From contig JAGOLX010000032.1 in the NCBI GenBank assembly GCA_017993835.1, positions 1-64,000 on the forward strand: DNA of 64,000 nucleotides, read 5' to 3'. Both the position numbers and the translations under genes were made by a program. Each line of letters begins with the position of its first letter. Position 1 is the first letter of the stretch. The notes under the pieces were generated by a model. The model was not told the DNA's origin. It did no database searches and saw only the letters and a program-made list of their open reading frames with translations. Below are positions 49,390-58,764 of the stretch, in pieces. The DNA is from Phycisphaerae bacterium. Lineage in GTDB: Bacteria > Planctomycetota > Phycisphaerae > Sedimentisphaerales > Anaerobacaceae.

Positions 49390-51765
49390 ATGTCTGTCGG
49401 CACACGTTCTACGCTCCTGATGTTGATTCTGACCCTTTCCTGTAGCACCCCCGCCCCCGGGGGTGTCCGATCTTCCCCAGCCGGGGGTGTCCGATCTTCC
49501 CCGGCCGGGGGCGGCTGGGCTACGCAGTCGCCTGCGGAACCGCTGAGTCTGTGGTATCGCCAGCCGGCCCAACGGTGGGTCGAAGCCCTGGCCGTCGGCA
49601 ATGGCCGACTCGGGGCCATGGTCTTCGGCGGCGTGGCACAGGAGCGGATCCAATTGAACGAGGACACGCTCTGGGCGGGCGGGCCGTACGACCCCGCGAA
49701 TCCCGAGGCGCTGGGAGCGTGGCCCAAGGTACGGGACTTGATCTTCGCAGGCCGATACCGGGAAGCGCACAACCTGATCGGCCAGAAGATGATGGCCAAG
49801 CCCCTGACCCAGATGCCCTATCAGTGCGTGGGGGACCTGCTGCTGACGTTCCCCGACGCCAACGGGGTGACGGACTATCGGCGGGATCTCAACCTCGACA
49901 CCGCCGTGGCCGCCGTCGCCTATACGATCGATGGGGTACGCTACAAGCGAGAGGTGTTCTCCAGCCCGGTGGATCAGGTCATCGTGGTTCGCCTGTCAGC
50001 GGACAAGCCCGGCAAGGTCACGTTCACCGCGAGCATGAAAACACAACAGAAGGCATCGGTGACGGTGGAGTCACCCAATACTCTGCTGATGCAGGGCGTC
50101 AACGGGGGAGCGAGCGGCATTGCCGGCGGATTGAAGTATCAGGCCCGCGCGGCTGTTACGACTTCGGGGGGCCAGATCACGCCGGGCGACAGACAGATCA
50201 CCGTCACCGGCACGGATTCTGCAGTCCTGCTGATCGCGGCGGCGACCAGCTACAGAAGCTTCAAGGACGTGACCGGCGACCCGGAAGCGTTGACCCAATC
50301 GACGATCGCCAGGGCTTCCGGGAAGTCATTCGATGCATTGCTCCAGGACCATGTTACCGTTCACCAGAAGCTCTTTCGTCGCGTCACGCTGGACCTCGGC
50401 ACAACGCCTGCCGCCCAACGCCCGACGGATGAGCGAATCCGCGATCTCAGCAAGGAGAACGATCCTCAACTGGCGGCGCTCTACTTCCAGTTCGGCCGGT
50501 ACCTGCTGATCAGCAGCTCACGGCCGGGCTGCCAGCCGGCGAATCTCCAGGGCATCTGGAACGACAGTATGAATCCGCCCTGGCAGAGCAAATACACGAT
50601 CAACATCAATACCGAAATGAACTATTGGCCTGCCGAACCGACGAACCTGGGCGAGTGCGTCGAGCCGCTCGTGGCGACGGTGATGGACCTGACCGAGACC
50701 GGCGCTCGCACGGCCAGGACCATGTACAACGCCCGCGGCTGGGTCACCCACCATAATACCGACCTCTGGCGGGCCTCCGCTCCGATCGACGGTCCCCAGT
50801 GGGGCATGTGGCCGATGGGCGGCGCCTGGCTTTGCCTGCACCTGTGGGACCGCTACGATTACTCCCGTGACAGGGAATACCTGGCCAAGGTCTATCCGGC
50901 CATGAAGGGAGCGGCGCAGTTCTTCCTCGACACGCTCGTCGAGGAGCCCAAGAACAAATGGCTCGTGACATGCCCGTCGCTGTCGCCCGAGAACGGGCAC
51001 CCGTTCGGCACGAGCGTCTGCGCGGGACCCACGATGGACATGCAAATCCTTCGCGACCTGTTCGCCAACTGCATCCGAGCAGCGGAGATTCTGGGCGTCG
51101 ATGAGGACTTCCGAAAGCAGGCGGCCGCGACACGCGAGCGCCTGGCTCCAAACCAGATCGGCAGTGCCGGCCAACTCCAGGAATGGCTTGAGGACTGGGA
51201 CATGAAGGCCCCCGAGATTCACCACCGGCACGTCTCGCACCTCTACGGCCTGTATCCGAGCGACCAGATTCACGTGCGGACCACGCCGGACCTGGCGGCT
51301 GCGGTGCGCAAGAGCCTGGAGATCCGCGGCGACGAGGCCACCGGCTGGGGCATCGGCTGGCGACTGAACCTCTGGGCACGCCTCCACGATGCGGAGCACG
51401 CGTACACAATTCTCACGATGCTGTTGCGGCCCGAGCGGACCTACCCGAACCTGTTCGACGCCCATCCGCCGTTCCAGATCGACGGCAACTTCGGCGGCAC
51501 CTCCGGCATCGGCGAGATGCTCCTGCAAAGCTGCGCCGGCGAAATCGAATTGCTGCCGGCTCTGCCCAAGGCCTGGCCCAGCGGCTCCGTCAAAGGTCTT
51601 CGCGCCCGCGGCGGCTTCGAGCTGGATATTCAATGGAAGGACGGCAGGCTCGTGAACGTGGCCGTACGTTCTCTCGCAGGCGGATCGTGCCGACTTCGCT
51701 ACGGCGCCGTCATTCGAGATTTGAACCTGGCGAAAGGCCAGAGCACTCAATGGGATGGAGTATGA
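49390..51765 (+). CDS. GH95 family glycoside hydrolase (alpha-L-fucosidase / alpha-L-galactosidase)
   Basis: 791 aa; ATG at 49390. The signal peptide (TLLMLILTLS) runs into SPAGGVRSSPAGG repeats that come from a palindromic DNA repeat at 49441-49523 (residues about 18-45). The mature enzyme begins PLSLWYRQPAQRWVEALAVG. GH95 motifs: LNEDTLWAGGP, INTEMNYWPAE with the catalytic Asn pair, CPSLSPENG with the acid Glu, HVSHLYGLYPSDQI and IDGNFGGTSGIGEML with the catalytic Asp. Removes terminal L-fucose or L-galactose from side chains, for example of xyloglucan. Next gene starts within a few bases of the stop. Confidence 0.93.
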   Translation: MSVGTRSTLLMLILTLSCSTPAPGGVRSSPAGGVRSSPAGGGWATQSPAEPLSLWYRQPAQRWVEALAVGNGRLGAMVFGGVAQERIQLNEDTLWAGGPYDPANPEALGAWPKVRDLIFAGRYREAHNLIGQKMMAKPLTQMPYQCVGDLLLTFPDANGVTDYRRDLNLDTAVAAVAYTIDGVRYKREVFSSPVDQVIVVRLSADKPGKVTFTASMKTQQKASVTVESPNTLLMQGVNGGASGIAGGLKYQARAAVTTSGGQITPGDRQITVTGTDSAVLLIAAATSYRSFKDVTGDPEALTQSTIARASGKSFDALLQDHVTVHQKLFRRVTLDLGTTPAAQRPTDERIRDLSKENDPQLAALYFQFGRYLLISSSRPGCQPANLQGIWNDSMNPPWQSKYTININTEMNYWPAEPTNLGECVEPLVATVMDLTETGARTARTMYNARGWVTHHNTDLWRASAPIDGPQWGMWPMGGAWLCLHLWDRYDYSRDREYLAKVYPAMKGAAQFFLDTLVEEPKNKWLVTCPSLSPENGHPFGTSVCAGPTMDMQILRDLFANCIRAAEILGVDEDFRKQAAATRERLAPNQIGSAGQLQEWLEDWDMKAPEIHHRHVSHLYGLYPSDQIHVRTTPDLAAAVRKSLEIRGDEATGWGIGWRLNLWARLHDAEHAYTILTMLLRPERTYPNLFDAHPPFQIDGNFGGTSGIGEMLLQSCAGEIELLPALPKAWPSGSVKGLRARGGFELDIQWKDGRLVNVAVRSLAGGSCRLRYGAVIRDLNLAKGQSTQWDGV
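49441..49523. repeat. Palindromic repeat inside the GH95 gene
   Basis: TGTAGCACCCCCGCCCCCGG then two GGTGTCCGATCTTCCCC units and GGCCGGGGGCGGCTGGGCTA. It is the inverse of the 29609 array unit plus its CACCCCCG companion. It stays in frame and encodes Ser/Pro/Ala/Gly-rich residues between signal peptide and enzyme. Confidence 0.8.
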
Positions 51766-51766
51766 C

Positions 51767-53938
51767 ATGCTACGTTTTCAACACCTTCTGAGATTCGTGA
51801 GTCTGGTCGCGCTGGCTGGCGGCATTACGACGGCCGCGACGTCGAGTCCTTCCGGGATCTCCGCTGACGCGGCAAGACACTGGACCGCCGACAACGGCAA
51901 CGGCACGTATTCCAATCCCCTCTTCTACGAGGAGTTCGAGGACCCCGACATCATCCGCGTCGGCGACACGTACTACCTCGCGGGCACGACCATGCACATG
52001 AACCCGGCGGTTCAGTTGATGCAGTCCAAGGATCTCGTGAACTGGGAACTCGCCGGCTACTGCACGGACAGGCTCGACCTCGGCCCGGCCTTCCGCCTCG
52101 AAGACGGCCGAGGCATCTACGGCCAGGGCATCTGGGCGCCCTGCATCCGCTACCACAACGGCATGTTCTACGTCTTCACCAACGTCAACGGCGCCGGCCT
52201 GCAGGTGTTCCGCTCCAAGTCGATCCAGGGCCCCTGGGAGCGCAACCAACTCCCCGGCCGGCACGACCTGTCGGTCCTCTTCGACGACGATGGCAAGATC
52301 TACCTCATCTGGGGCGCCAACAGCCCCTATCCCATCGAGGAACTCTCTCCCGACCTCCGCTCCTTCGTCGCTGACGCCCCCAAGCGGTCGCTGCCCGAGA
52401 GAATGGGAGAAGGCCACCACCTCTACAAGGTCAACGGCAAGTACTACGACATCTCCGCCATACCCGGCGCGACGACCGACCAGATGGTCGCCCGCGCCGA
52501 CTCCATCGATGGCCCGTGGACGGTCGAACGCATGGTCCAGGGTGAATCGCTCGGCGTGACCACCGTGGCGCCCGCCCGCGCTACACCTGGCGACCGCGGC
52601 TTGACCCTGCACCAAGGCGGCATGGTCGATACTCCCTGGGGCGAATGGTGGAGCGTCATCATGTCCGACCACGGCAGCGCGGGACGCATGGTCGCCCTCG
52701 TTCCGATCACCTGGGACAACGACTTCCCGGTCATCGGTCTGCCGGGCAATCTCCGCAAGGCCCCCAACACCTGGGTCAAGCCCGACCATGTGGCCCAGCC
52801 GCCCTCGGCTGGGGAATCCCAAGGACCACAGCCGAGGGCGGCTGTGCTACAGAATCCCAAGCCGGCATTTACCCATGACGACAACTTCGACAGCGGCAAG
52901 CTCAACCCCGAATGGCAGTGGAACCATGTGCCCGATGACACGAAATGGTCCCTGACCGAGAAGCCCGGCGTACTCCGGCTCCACTCGCTGCCAGCCGGGA
53001 GCTTCTACGCCGCTCGCAACAGCATCTGCCAACGGCCGCCAGGACCTGAGTCCATTATGACCGTCGAACTGGACACGTCGGGCATGGTCGCAGGAGACAA
53101 CGCAGGTCTGGCGCTCCTCAGCTCGCCCTACGCCTGGATCGGCATCGTGAAGACCGCTGAGGGCACGACGCTGCAGAGGTACACCAGCCCCAACATGGGG
53201 CGGGGTCGCCGAGGGGCTGCCGCCCCGCCGGCCAATCCCCCGACGATGGGTCCGGCCAATCCGCCTTCGCGCCTGTGGCTTCGCGTCCACTGCAATTTCG
53301 ACACCGACCAGGCACTCTTCAGTTGGAGCGCCGACGGCAAGGAGTTCACGCCCCTGGGCGAGCCCTTCACCATGACATTCCAGTTGACGACATTTCAGGG
53401 CGTCCGTCCGTCCCTGTTCCACTACAACACGTCGGGCGGGCCCGGCGGCTACGTGGACTTCGACAACTACACCGTGCAGGAACCCCGGGCGCGGGGCATC
53501 GAACGCCAGATCCCCCTGGGCAAGACCATCGTGCTGACCAGCGGCGCCGACGGGACTTTCCTGGCCGCCGACACGCAGAGCAACACGCTGATCAGTATGG
53601 CGGCCGATCCGAACCAGCCGGTTCCCCAGAATGCGAGGTTCCATGTCCTCGATGAGGGCCTGGGTCGCGTGACACTCACGGCCGGCAACGGCAGGATAGT
53701 GTCCGTCAGAAGCGATGGGAGCGTCGTTCTCCAAGATCGAGGCGACTTCAAGCCCGGGCCGTCCGAATCGTTCCAGTGGGTCAACCTGATGCGCGGCGAC
53801 ACGATGCTCATGTCCCTGACGAATCATCGATATCTCGCCACCACGCCCAACAAGCCCGGCCCAGTCACGGCCACCGCCACCGGCCCACAGCCCGCCCGCA
53901 AGAGCGGCGCGGAGTTCAAATGGAGAGTAGCGGAGTAG
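51767..53938 (+). CDS. GH43 family glycoside hydrolase (beta-xylosidase/arabinofuranosidase type)
   Basis: 723 aa from the ATG at 51767 (GGAG 6 nt upstream), 1 bp after the GH95 stop. Signal peptide (LLRFVSLVALAGGITTAATS). Five-blade propeller (about 40-335) with the base Asp in FEDPDIIRVGDTYYLAG, Asp in DLSVLFDDDGKIYLIWG and the acid Glu in GEGHHLYKVNGKYYDI. Residues 342-361 (VAQPPSAGESQGPQPRAAVL) are translated palindromic repeat DNA (52790-52850). A beta-sandwich domain (about 370-570, GH43 C-terminal concanavalin type) and a C-terminal fascin-like trefoil domain (about 585-723) follow. Confidence 0.92.
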   Translation: MLRFQHLLRFVSLVALAGGITTAATSSPSGISADAARHWTADNGNGTYSNPLFYEEFEDPDIIRVGDTYYLAGTTMHMNPAVQLMQSKDLVNWELAGYCTDRLDLGPAFRLEDGRGIYGQGIWAPCIRYHNGMFYVFTNVNGAGLQVFRSKSIQGPWERNQLPGRHDLSVLFDDDGKIYLIWGANSPYPIEELSPDLRSFVADAPKRSLPERMGEGHHLYKVNGKYYDISAIPGATTDQMVARADSIDGPWTVERMVQGESLGVTTVAPARATPGDRGLTLHQGGMVDTPWGEWWSVIMSDHGSAGRMVALVPITWDNDFPVIGLPGNLRKAPNTWVKPDHVAQPPSAGESQGPQPRAAVLQNPKPAFTHDDNFDSGKLNPEWQWNHVPDDTKWSLTEKPGVLRLHSLPAGSFYAARNSICQRPPGPESIMTVELDTSGMVAGDNAGLALLSSPYAWIGIVKTAEGTTLQRYTSPNMGRGRRGAAAPPANPPTMGPANPPSRLWLRVHCNFDTDQALFSWSADGKEFTPLGEPFTMTFQLTTFQGVRPSLFHYNTSGGPGGYVDFDNYTVQEPRARGIERQIPLGKTIVLTSGADGTFLAADTQSNTLISMAADPNQPVPQNARFHVLDEGLGRVTLTAGNGRIVSVRSDGSVVLQDRGDFKPGPSESFQWVNLMRGDTMLMSLTNHRYLATTPNKPGPVTATATGPQPARKSGAEFKWRVAE
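52790..52850. repeat. Palindromic repeat inside the GH43 gene
   Basis: Left arm GTGGCCCAGCCGCCCTCGGC, then TGGGG (52790-52814). Inverse arm ACCACAGCCGAGGGCGGCTG, then TGCTAC (52826-52850). One complete palindrome of the 29609 family, in frame, placed in the linker between two domains. Confidence 0.85.
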
Positions 53939-53990
53939 AAACCGTTCGGATCGGCCTTGTGGCGATGTCAATTCTGAAAGAGAGGACGCC

Positions 53991-56414
53991 ATGCAGAAAG
54001 GACACGTGGCATCGACAGTCGTGATCCCGTTGATCCTGGTGCTTGCCGCCACGTCCTTGTCGGCGGATCTCAAGCCGCGAATCATCGTGCTGACCGACAT
54101 ATCCCCCATCTCCGTGGAGCCCGATGACATGGAATCCATGATCCGGCTGATGGTGCACGCCGACGTGTTCGAAATCGAGGGCCTGGTCGCCACGACCGGC
54201 TGGAGCAACAGCGGTGGCCAGGAACATCCCGACCTCATTCAGGATGTGATCGACGCCTACGAAAAGGACCTCCCCCATCTCCGCAAGCGTTCCCAACAGG
54301 AAGGGCACCTGACGGATGAGTCTCAACAGAAGGTCGGCTACTGGCCGAGTCCCGACTATCTGCGGTTGCGTACCGTCATGGGAAGCAGGAAGATGGGATT
54401 CCGTCTCATCGGCAAAGACAATGACTCCCCAGGCAGCGACCTGATCCTCAAGATGGCCGACGAAAAGGACGACCGTCCCCTCTGGGTCCTTGTCTGGGGC
54501 GGCGCCAACACGCTTGCCCAGTCCATCTGGCGTGTGCAACAGGATCGAACTCCGGAGCAACTCGGCGCGTTTCTGCACAAGATTCGCGTCTATACGATCA
54601 CCGATCAGGACCGCCCACAGCGCGGGGGTTCCTACGATTTCAGCTCTCACTACTGGATGCGCAAGGAATTTCCCAAGGACCTGCTCTTCATCTGGGATGA
54701 ATCCGCGTGGACATATCAGAACGGCACGGGAAGAGCCAACTGGGACGAGTATGTCACCCATATTCAGAACCATGGCAATCTCGGCCGCATGTATCCCAAA
54801 TACAAGTACGGCGTGGAAGGAGATACCCCCTCGTTTCTATATGTCATGCCCAACGGACTGAACGATCCTGAGAATCCGGGCCATGGCGGTTGGGGCGGCT
54901 TCTTCGTCTGGGCCATAGGTATGGACAAGCAGACCGAGGCCTATACGAACGACCGGGGAACCCAGGCGCACGCCGTTTCCAGAAAGTATGAGGCTCGTTT
55001 CTACCCGGTGATTTTCAACGATTTTGCCGCCCGGATGGACTGGGCGAAGGACGGCGCGGGCAATCACAATCCCGTGGTGGTCATCAACGCAAACAGTGGC
55101 ACCGCCCCCATCGAGCTCGCCCCCACACAAGGCGATTCCATTACCCTGGATGCTTCGGCCTCCCATGATCCGGACGGCGATCAACTGGCATTCTCCTGGT
55201 GGGTGCTTCCCGAGGCGGGCACCTGCAACCAGCAAGTCAAGATCTCCGGCCCAGACTCGGCACGCGCCACGATTGCGGTTCCGTCGGACGCAGCAGGAAA
55301 GAGCATTCATGTCATCTGCGAGGTCACGGATGACGGAACCCCCAACCTCACCAGCTATCGTCGGATCGCCCTGACGCCAACCGGCGCTGCGACCAGACAA
55401 CTGTCGCCGCAGAAGCCGGCGGCTGTCGGCAGACCGCGCGTGATCATCCTGTCGGACTTCCCGCCGCTGGACGTTATTCCCGGAGGCGCGGGCTATGGGC
55501 CGGCCGAGAAGCGCAGCGACCCGGACGACGTACAGTCGATGGTTCGCTTTCTGGTTTACGCGAATGAATTCGACGTCGAGGGGCTGATGGCTTCGGCAGG
55601 CACCCTTGCCAACATCGCCCGGAAGCAGAACATTCTGGATATCCTGGACCTCTACGACCAGGTAGATGAGAACCTGAGGAAACACGATTCCCGGTATCCG
55701 ACGGCGGACCAACTGCGTGCGGTGACCCGGCAAGGCCGCGACGGCACCTGGGGCAAACCGGCCCACGACATCGTGGGCGAGGGGCGGAACAGCGAAGCAT
55801 CGCAAGCTATTATCGAGGTCATGGACCGTCCCGATCCCCGGCCGGTATGGGTGTCCGTCTGGGGCGGTCCGTGCGATATGGCGCAGGCAATCTGGCAAGT
55901 GCAGAAAACACGCAGCCCGGCCGAGTTAGACCGATTCCTCAGCAAGCTGCGTATCTTCCTGATCGGGCTGGGCAACCAGCCGGGCCAGGATGGCTCGGGC
56001 CAGTGGATGCTCGACAGTTTCCCGAACTTGTTCATGATCGTCTCGCAGAAGACCTACGGAGGGATGTTCGCCCAGAAGTCTCCGATTGGGAACTTAGAGT
56101 GGCTCAACGCCAACATCCGCGCGGGACATGGGCCCCTGGGCGCCGCGTACCCGCGCAGTGGATTCAATCCAAACAGTCCGGGGCAGCAGGAAGGCGACAC
56201 GCCGTCGTTCCTGTACCTTGCCAGCGCGGTGCGCGGGATGAACGACCCCGAGAAGCCGGACCAGGAGAGCTGGGGCGGTCAATACGTGCGCCGCGACCCT
56301 TCCAAGAATCATTGGTATGACGGTCCGGGCGCCGAGAGCATCTCCAAGTGGCTGCCTGATATGCAAAGGGATTTCGCCGCCCGCATGGATTGGTGCCAAG
56401 CCCGGAAAGACTGA
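53991..56414 (+). CDS. Secreted protein with two DUF1593 (nucleoside-hydrolase-like) units
   Basis: 807 aa, ATG at 53991 (AGAGGA upstream). Signal peptide (VVIPLILVLAATSLSA). Unit 1 (about 28-345) starts PRIIVLTDISPISVEPDDME and has LWVLVWGGANTLAQSIW and FLYVMPNGLNDPENPGHGGW. An Ig-like Sde182 C-terminal domain (about 355-465) follows (DGDQLAFSWWVLPEAG). Unit 2 (about 478-800) starts PRVIILSDFPPLDV and has VWVSVWGGPCDMAQAIW and MNDPEKPDQESWGGQYV. DUF1593 proteins are usually single-unit and include a cellulose-binding protein of Saccharophagus. Both units keep the Asp-rich N-terminal and WGG motifs. Enzyme activity unproven. Confidence 0.87.
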   Translation: MQKGHVASTVVIPLILVLAATSLSADLKPRIIVLTDISPISVEPDDMESMIRLMVHADVFEIEGLVATTGWSNSGGQEHPDLIQDVIDAYEKDLPHLRKRSQQEGHLTDESQQKVGYWPSPDYLRLRTVMGSRKMGFRLIGKDNDSPGSDLILKMADEKDDRPLWVLVWGGANTLAQSIWRVQQDRTPEQLGAFLHKIRVYTITDQDRPQRGGSYDFSSHYWMRKEFPKDLLFIWDESAWTYQNGTGRANWDEYVTHIQNHGNLGRMYPKYKYGVEGDTPSFLYVMPNGLNDPENPGHGGWGGFFVWAIGMDKQTEAYTNDRGTQAHAVSRKYEARFYPVIFNDFAARMDWAKDGAGNHNPVVVINANSGTAPIELAPTQGDSITLDASASHDPDGDQLAFSWWVLPEAGTCNQQVKISGPDSARATIAVPSDAAGKSIHVICEVTDDGTPNLTSYRRIALTPTGAATRQLSPQKPAAVGRPRVIILSDFPPLDVIPGGAGYGPAEKRSDPDDVQSMVRFLVYANEFDVEGLMASAGTLANIARKQNILDILDLYDQVDENLRKHDSRYPTADQLRAVTRQGRDGTWGKPAHDIVGEGRNSEASQAIIEVMDRPDPRPVWVSVWGGPCDMAQAIWQVQKTRSPAELDRFLSKLRIFLIGLGNQPGQDGSGQWMLDSFPNLFMIVSQKTYGGMFAQKSPIGNLEWLNANIRAGHGPLGAAYPRSGFNPNSPGQQEGDTPSFLYLASAVRGMNDPEKPDQESWGGQYVRRDPSKNHWYDGPGAESISKWLPDMQRDFAARMDWCQARKD

Positions 56415-56565
56415 GTCCAGGCGAATCAGACAACATCTGACAGGAGGGTCGAAAGGACGACCCGTGTTTCGAATGGAAGACGCTCGAATGGGATGCAGTG
56501 ACATCCACCCATGCCGACGTTGTGGTGGGAGCAGGACAAGGCAAGCATTACACGATAGGAGTCCC

Positions 56566-58575
56566 ATGAATTGCATCGCTCAAAGACAATTCGTCATGAC
56601 TGGTTTGGCCTTTCTGCTTACCTGCATCTCTTGCGATGTGTACGCGCAGAAGACCACCATCACGATTCAAGCTTCCGAGCCGGGCAAGCAGATCAGCCCC
56701 GATCTGTTCGGCGTCTTCTTCGAAGACCTGAACTACGCTGCCGACGGCGGGCTCTATGCCGAGCTGATCCAGAACCGGTCCTTCGAGTACAGTCCCACCG
56801 AGCAGTCGGACTGGAATCCGCTTTCCTTCTGGCAGCTCCAAAAACGCGGCGGGGGCGACGGCTCCATCGGAGTCGCCGAAATGCGGCCCATCCACGAGAA
56901 CAATCCGCACTATGTTCTGCTGACGGTCCGCACCCCCGGCGACGGCGTGGGCCTCGCCAACAGCGGCTTCGACGGCATCCCGCTCAAGGCCGGCGAGACC
57001 TACGAAGCCTCGTTCTGGGCGTACCAGGCGTTCATGGGACAGATGTGGGGTCGCGGCGACAACAGCAAGCCCATGCCCGTGACCCTCCGGCTGGAGAGCA
57101 AGGAAGGCGACGTGCTGGCCGAAGCTAAGATGGAGATCCTGGGTCGCCCATGGCGGAAGGTCGGCGCCAGGCTGACGCCGACCCGGACGGTGAACGACGC
57201 GCGTCTGGTCCTGCTGGCCCACGAAACCGGCGGCATCGCGCTGGACATGATCTCCCTGTTCCCCGAGAAGACCTTCCGCAACCGCCCGAATGGACTCCGC
57301 GCGGACCTCACCCAGGCTGTCGCCGACCTGAACCCGAAATTCGTGCGCTTCCCCGGCGGCTGCCTGGTTCATGGCGGCGGCCCCCGCCGATACTACAACT
57401 GGAAGGAAACCGTCGGGCCGGTGGAACGACGCCGGGCCAGGCGCAACTCCTGGGGCTATCACCAGACGATGGGACTCGGCTACTTCGAATACTTCCAGTT
57501 CTGCGAGGACATCGGCGCCAGGCCGCTGCCGGTCGTGACCGCCGGCGTATGCTGTCAGCATGCAGGTAGCTCGCCGGGCCGGGGGCAGGAGGGTTTGCCC
57601 ATGGAGGAGATGCCCGCCTACATCCAGGATGTCCTGGACCTGATCGAATGGGCGAACGGGCCTGCGACCTCGAAATGGGGATCGATACGCGCCGCCGCGG
57701 GTCATCCGGAGCCCTTCGGCCTGAAGTATCTCGGAGTCGGCAACGAAGACGCCATCACGCCCATCTTCAAAGAACGTTTCCAGATGGTCTATGAGGCGCT
57801 GAAGAAAGAACACCCCGAGATCACCGTGATTGGAACCGTGGGCCCGTTCGCGGGCGGCGAGGATTACGAAAACGGCTGGGCCTTCGCGCGGGAACTCAAC
57901 CTGCCCATGGTGGACGAACACTACTACGTCCCGCCGCAGTGGTTCTGGGACAACCTCCAGCGATACGACGGGTACGGTCGCAACGGCGCCAAGGTCTACG
58001 TGGGCGAATACGCGGCCCACGATCGCGACCGACGCCGCAACAGCCTGCGCTCGGCCATTGCGGAGGCCGCCGGGATGACGGCCTTCGAACGCAACGGCGA
58101 CGTCGTTCACTTCGCGTCCTACGCCCCCTTGTTCGGCCGCAGAAACCACACCCAGTGGCATCCCGACATGATCTACTTCAGCGGGACCAAGGTCTTCTTC
58201 ACGCCCAATTACTACGTGCAACAGCTCTTCGGCCAAAACAGCGGCGACGCATGCCTGCCCACGGCGCTCGACGCGACGACCAAGCCGCCGACGCTGACCG
58301 CGTCGGCCGTCCGCGACTCCAAGTCCGGCGACCTCGTCATCAAGATTGTCAACGGCGCCGGGGCTCCGGCCGCACTGACGATCAAACTCGCGGGTTTGGC
58401 AGCCGGAGAACTGAAGGCAACCAGAACCGTGCTCACCGGGGCGACTCCCGACTCATTCAATGAGGACGGTCAGTCACCCGCGGTGAAGCCGGTCGCGAGC
58501 GAGGTGACGCTCGCGCCGACGTTCGATTACGAGGCCCCGGCCCATTCGCTGACCGTGTTCCGCATCCGGAGCTAG
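56566..58575 (+). CDS. GH51 alpha-L-arabinofuranosidase (copy 1)
   Basis: 669 aa from the ATG at 56566 (ATAGGAG 4 nt upstream); the in-frame extension upstream lacks signals. Signal peptide (FVMTGLAFLLTCISCDVYAQ). The N-terminal beta/CBM-like part includes LFGVFFEDLNYAADGGLYAE. The catalytic (beta/alpha)8 barrel has FVRFPGGCLVHG, acid/base Glu394 in YLGVGNEDA and nucleophile Glu481 in KVYVGEYAAH. A C-terminal beta-sandwich ends SLTVFRIRS. Releases arabinose from arabinoxylan or arabinan. 151 bp after the DUF1593 gene. Confidence 0.93.
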   Translation: MNCIAQRQFVMTGLAFLLTCISCDVYAQKTTITIQASEPGKQISPDLFGVFFEDLNYAADGGLYAELIQNRSFEYSPTEQSDWNPLSFWQLQKRGGGDGSIGVAEMRPIHENNPHYVLLTVRTPGDGVGLANSGFDGIPLKAGETYEASFWAYQAFMGQMWGRGDNSKPMPVTLRLESKEGDVLAEAKMEILGRPWRKVGARLTPTRTVNDARLVLLAHETGGIALDMISLFPEKTFRNRPNGLRADLTQAVADLNPKFVRFPGGCLVHGGGPRRYYNWKETVGPVERRRARRNSWGYHQTMGLGYFEYFQFCEDIGARPLPVVTAGVCCQHAGSSPGRGQEGLPMEEMPAYIQDVLDLIEWANGPATSKWGSIRAAAGHPEPFGLKYLGVGNEDAITPIFKERFQMVYEALKKEHPEITVIGTVGPFAGGEDYENGWAFARELNLPMVDEHYYVPPQWFWDNLQRYDGYGRNGAKVYVGEYAAHDRDRRRNSLRSAIAEAAGMTAFERNGDVVHFASYAPLFGRRNHTQWHPDMIYFSGTKVFFTPNYYVQQLFGQNSGDACLPTALDATTKPPTLTASAVRDSKSGDLVIKIVNGAGAPAALTIKLAGLAAGELKATRTVLTGATPDSFNEDGQSPAVKPVASEVTLAPTFDYEAPAHSLTVFRIRS

Positions 58576-58764
58576 TCCCGTACAGAGGGCAAGCCCATGA
58601 AGACGTTTCCTGGAGCAACGAATGGATTCAAGAACATGAGCAGATCCCAAACCCTTTGTGGCGGAGACCGCGTCTCCCTCGCTGAATGGTCGCAAGCGAA
58701 TAGCCTTGGTGCCGGTCCGTCGCAGGTTTCCAGGTTGCATCATGGATATCTAAGGACTATGAGA

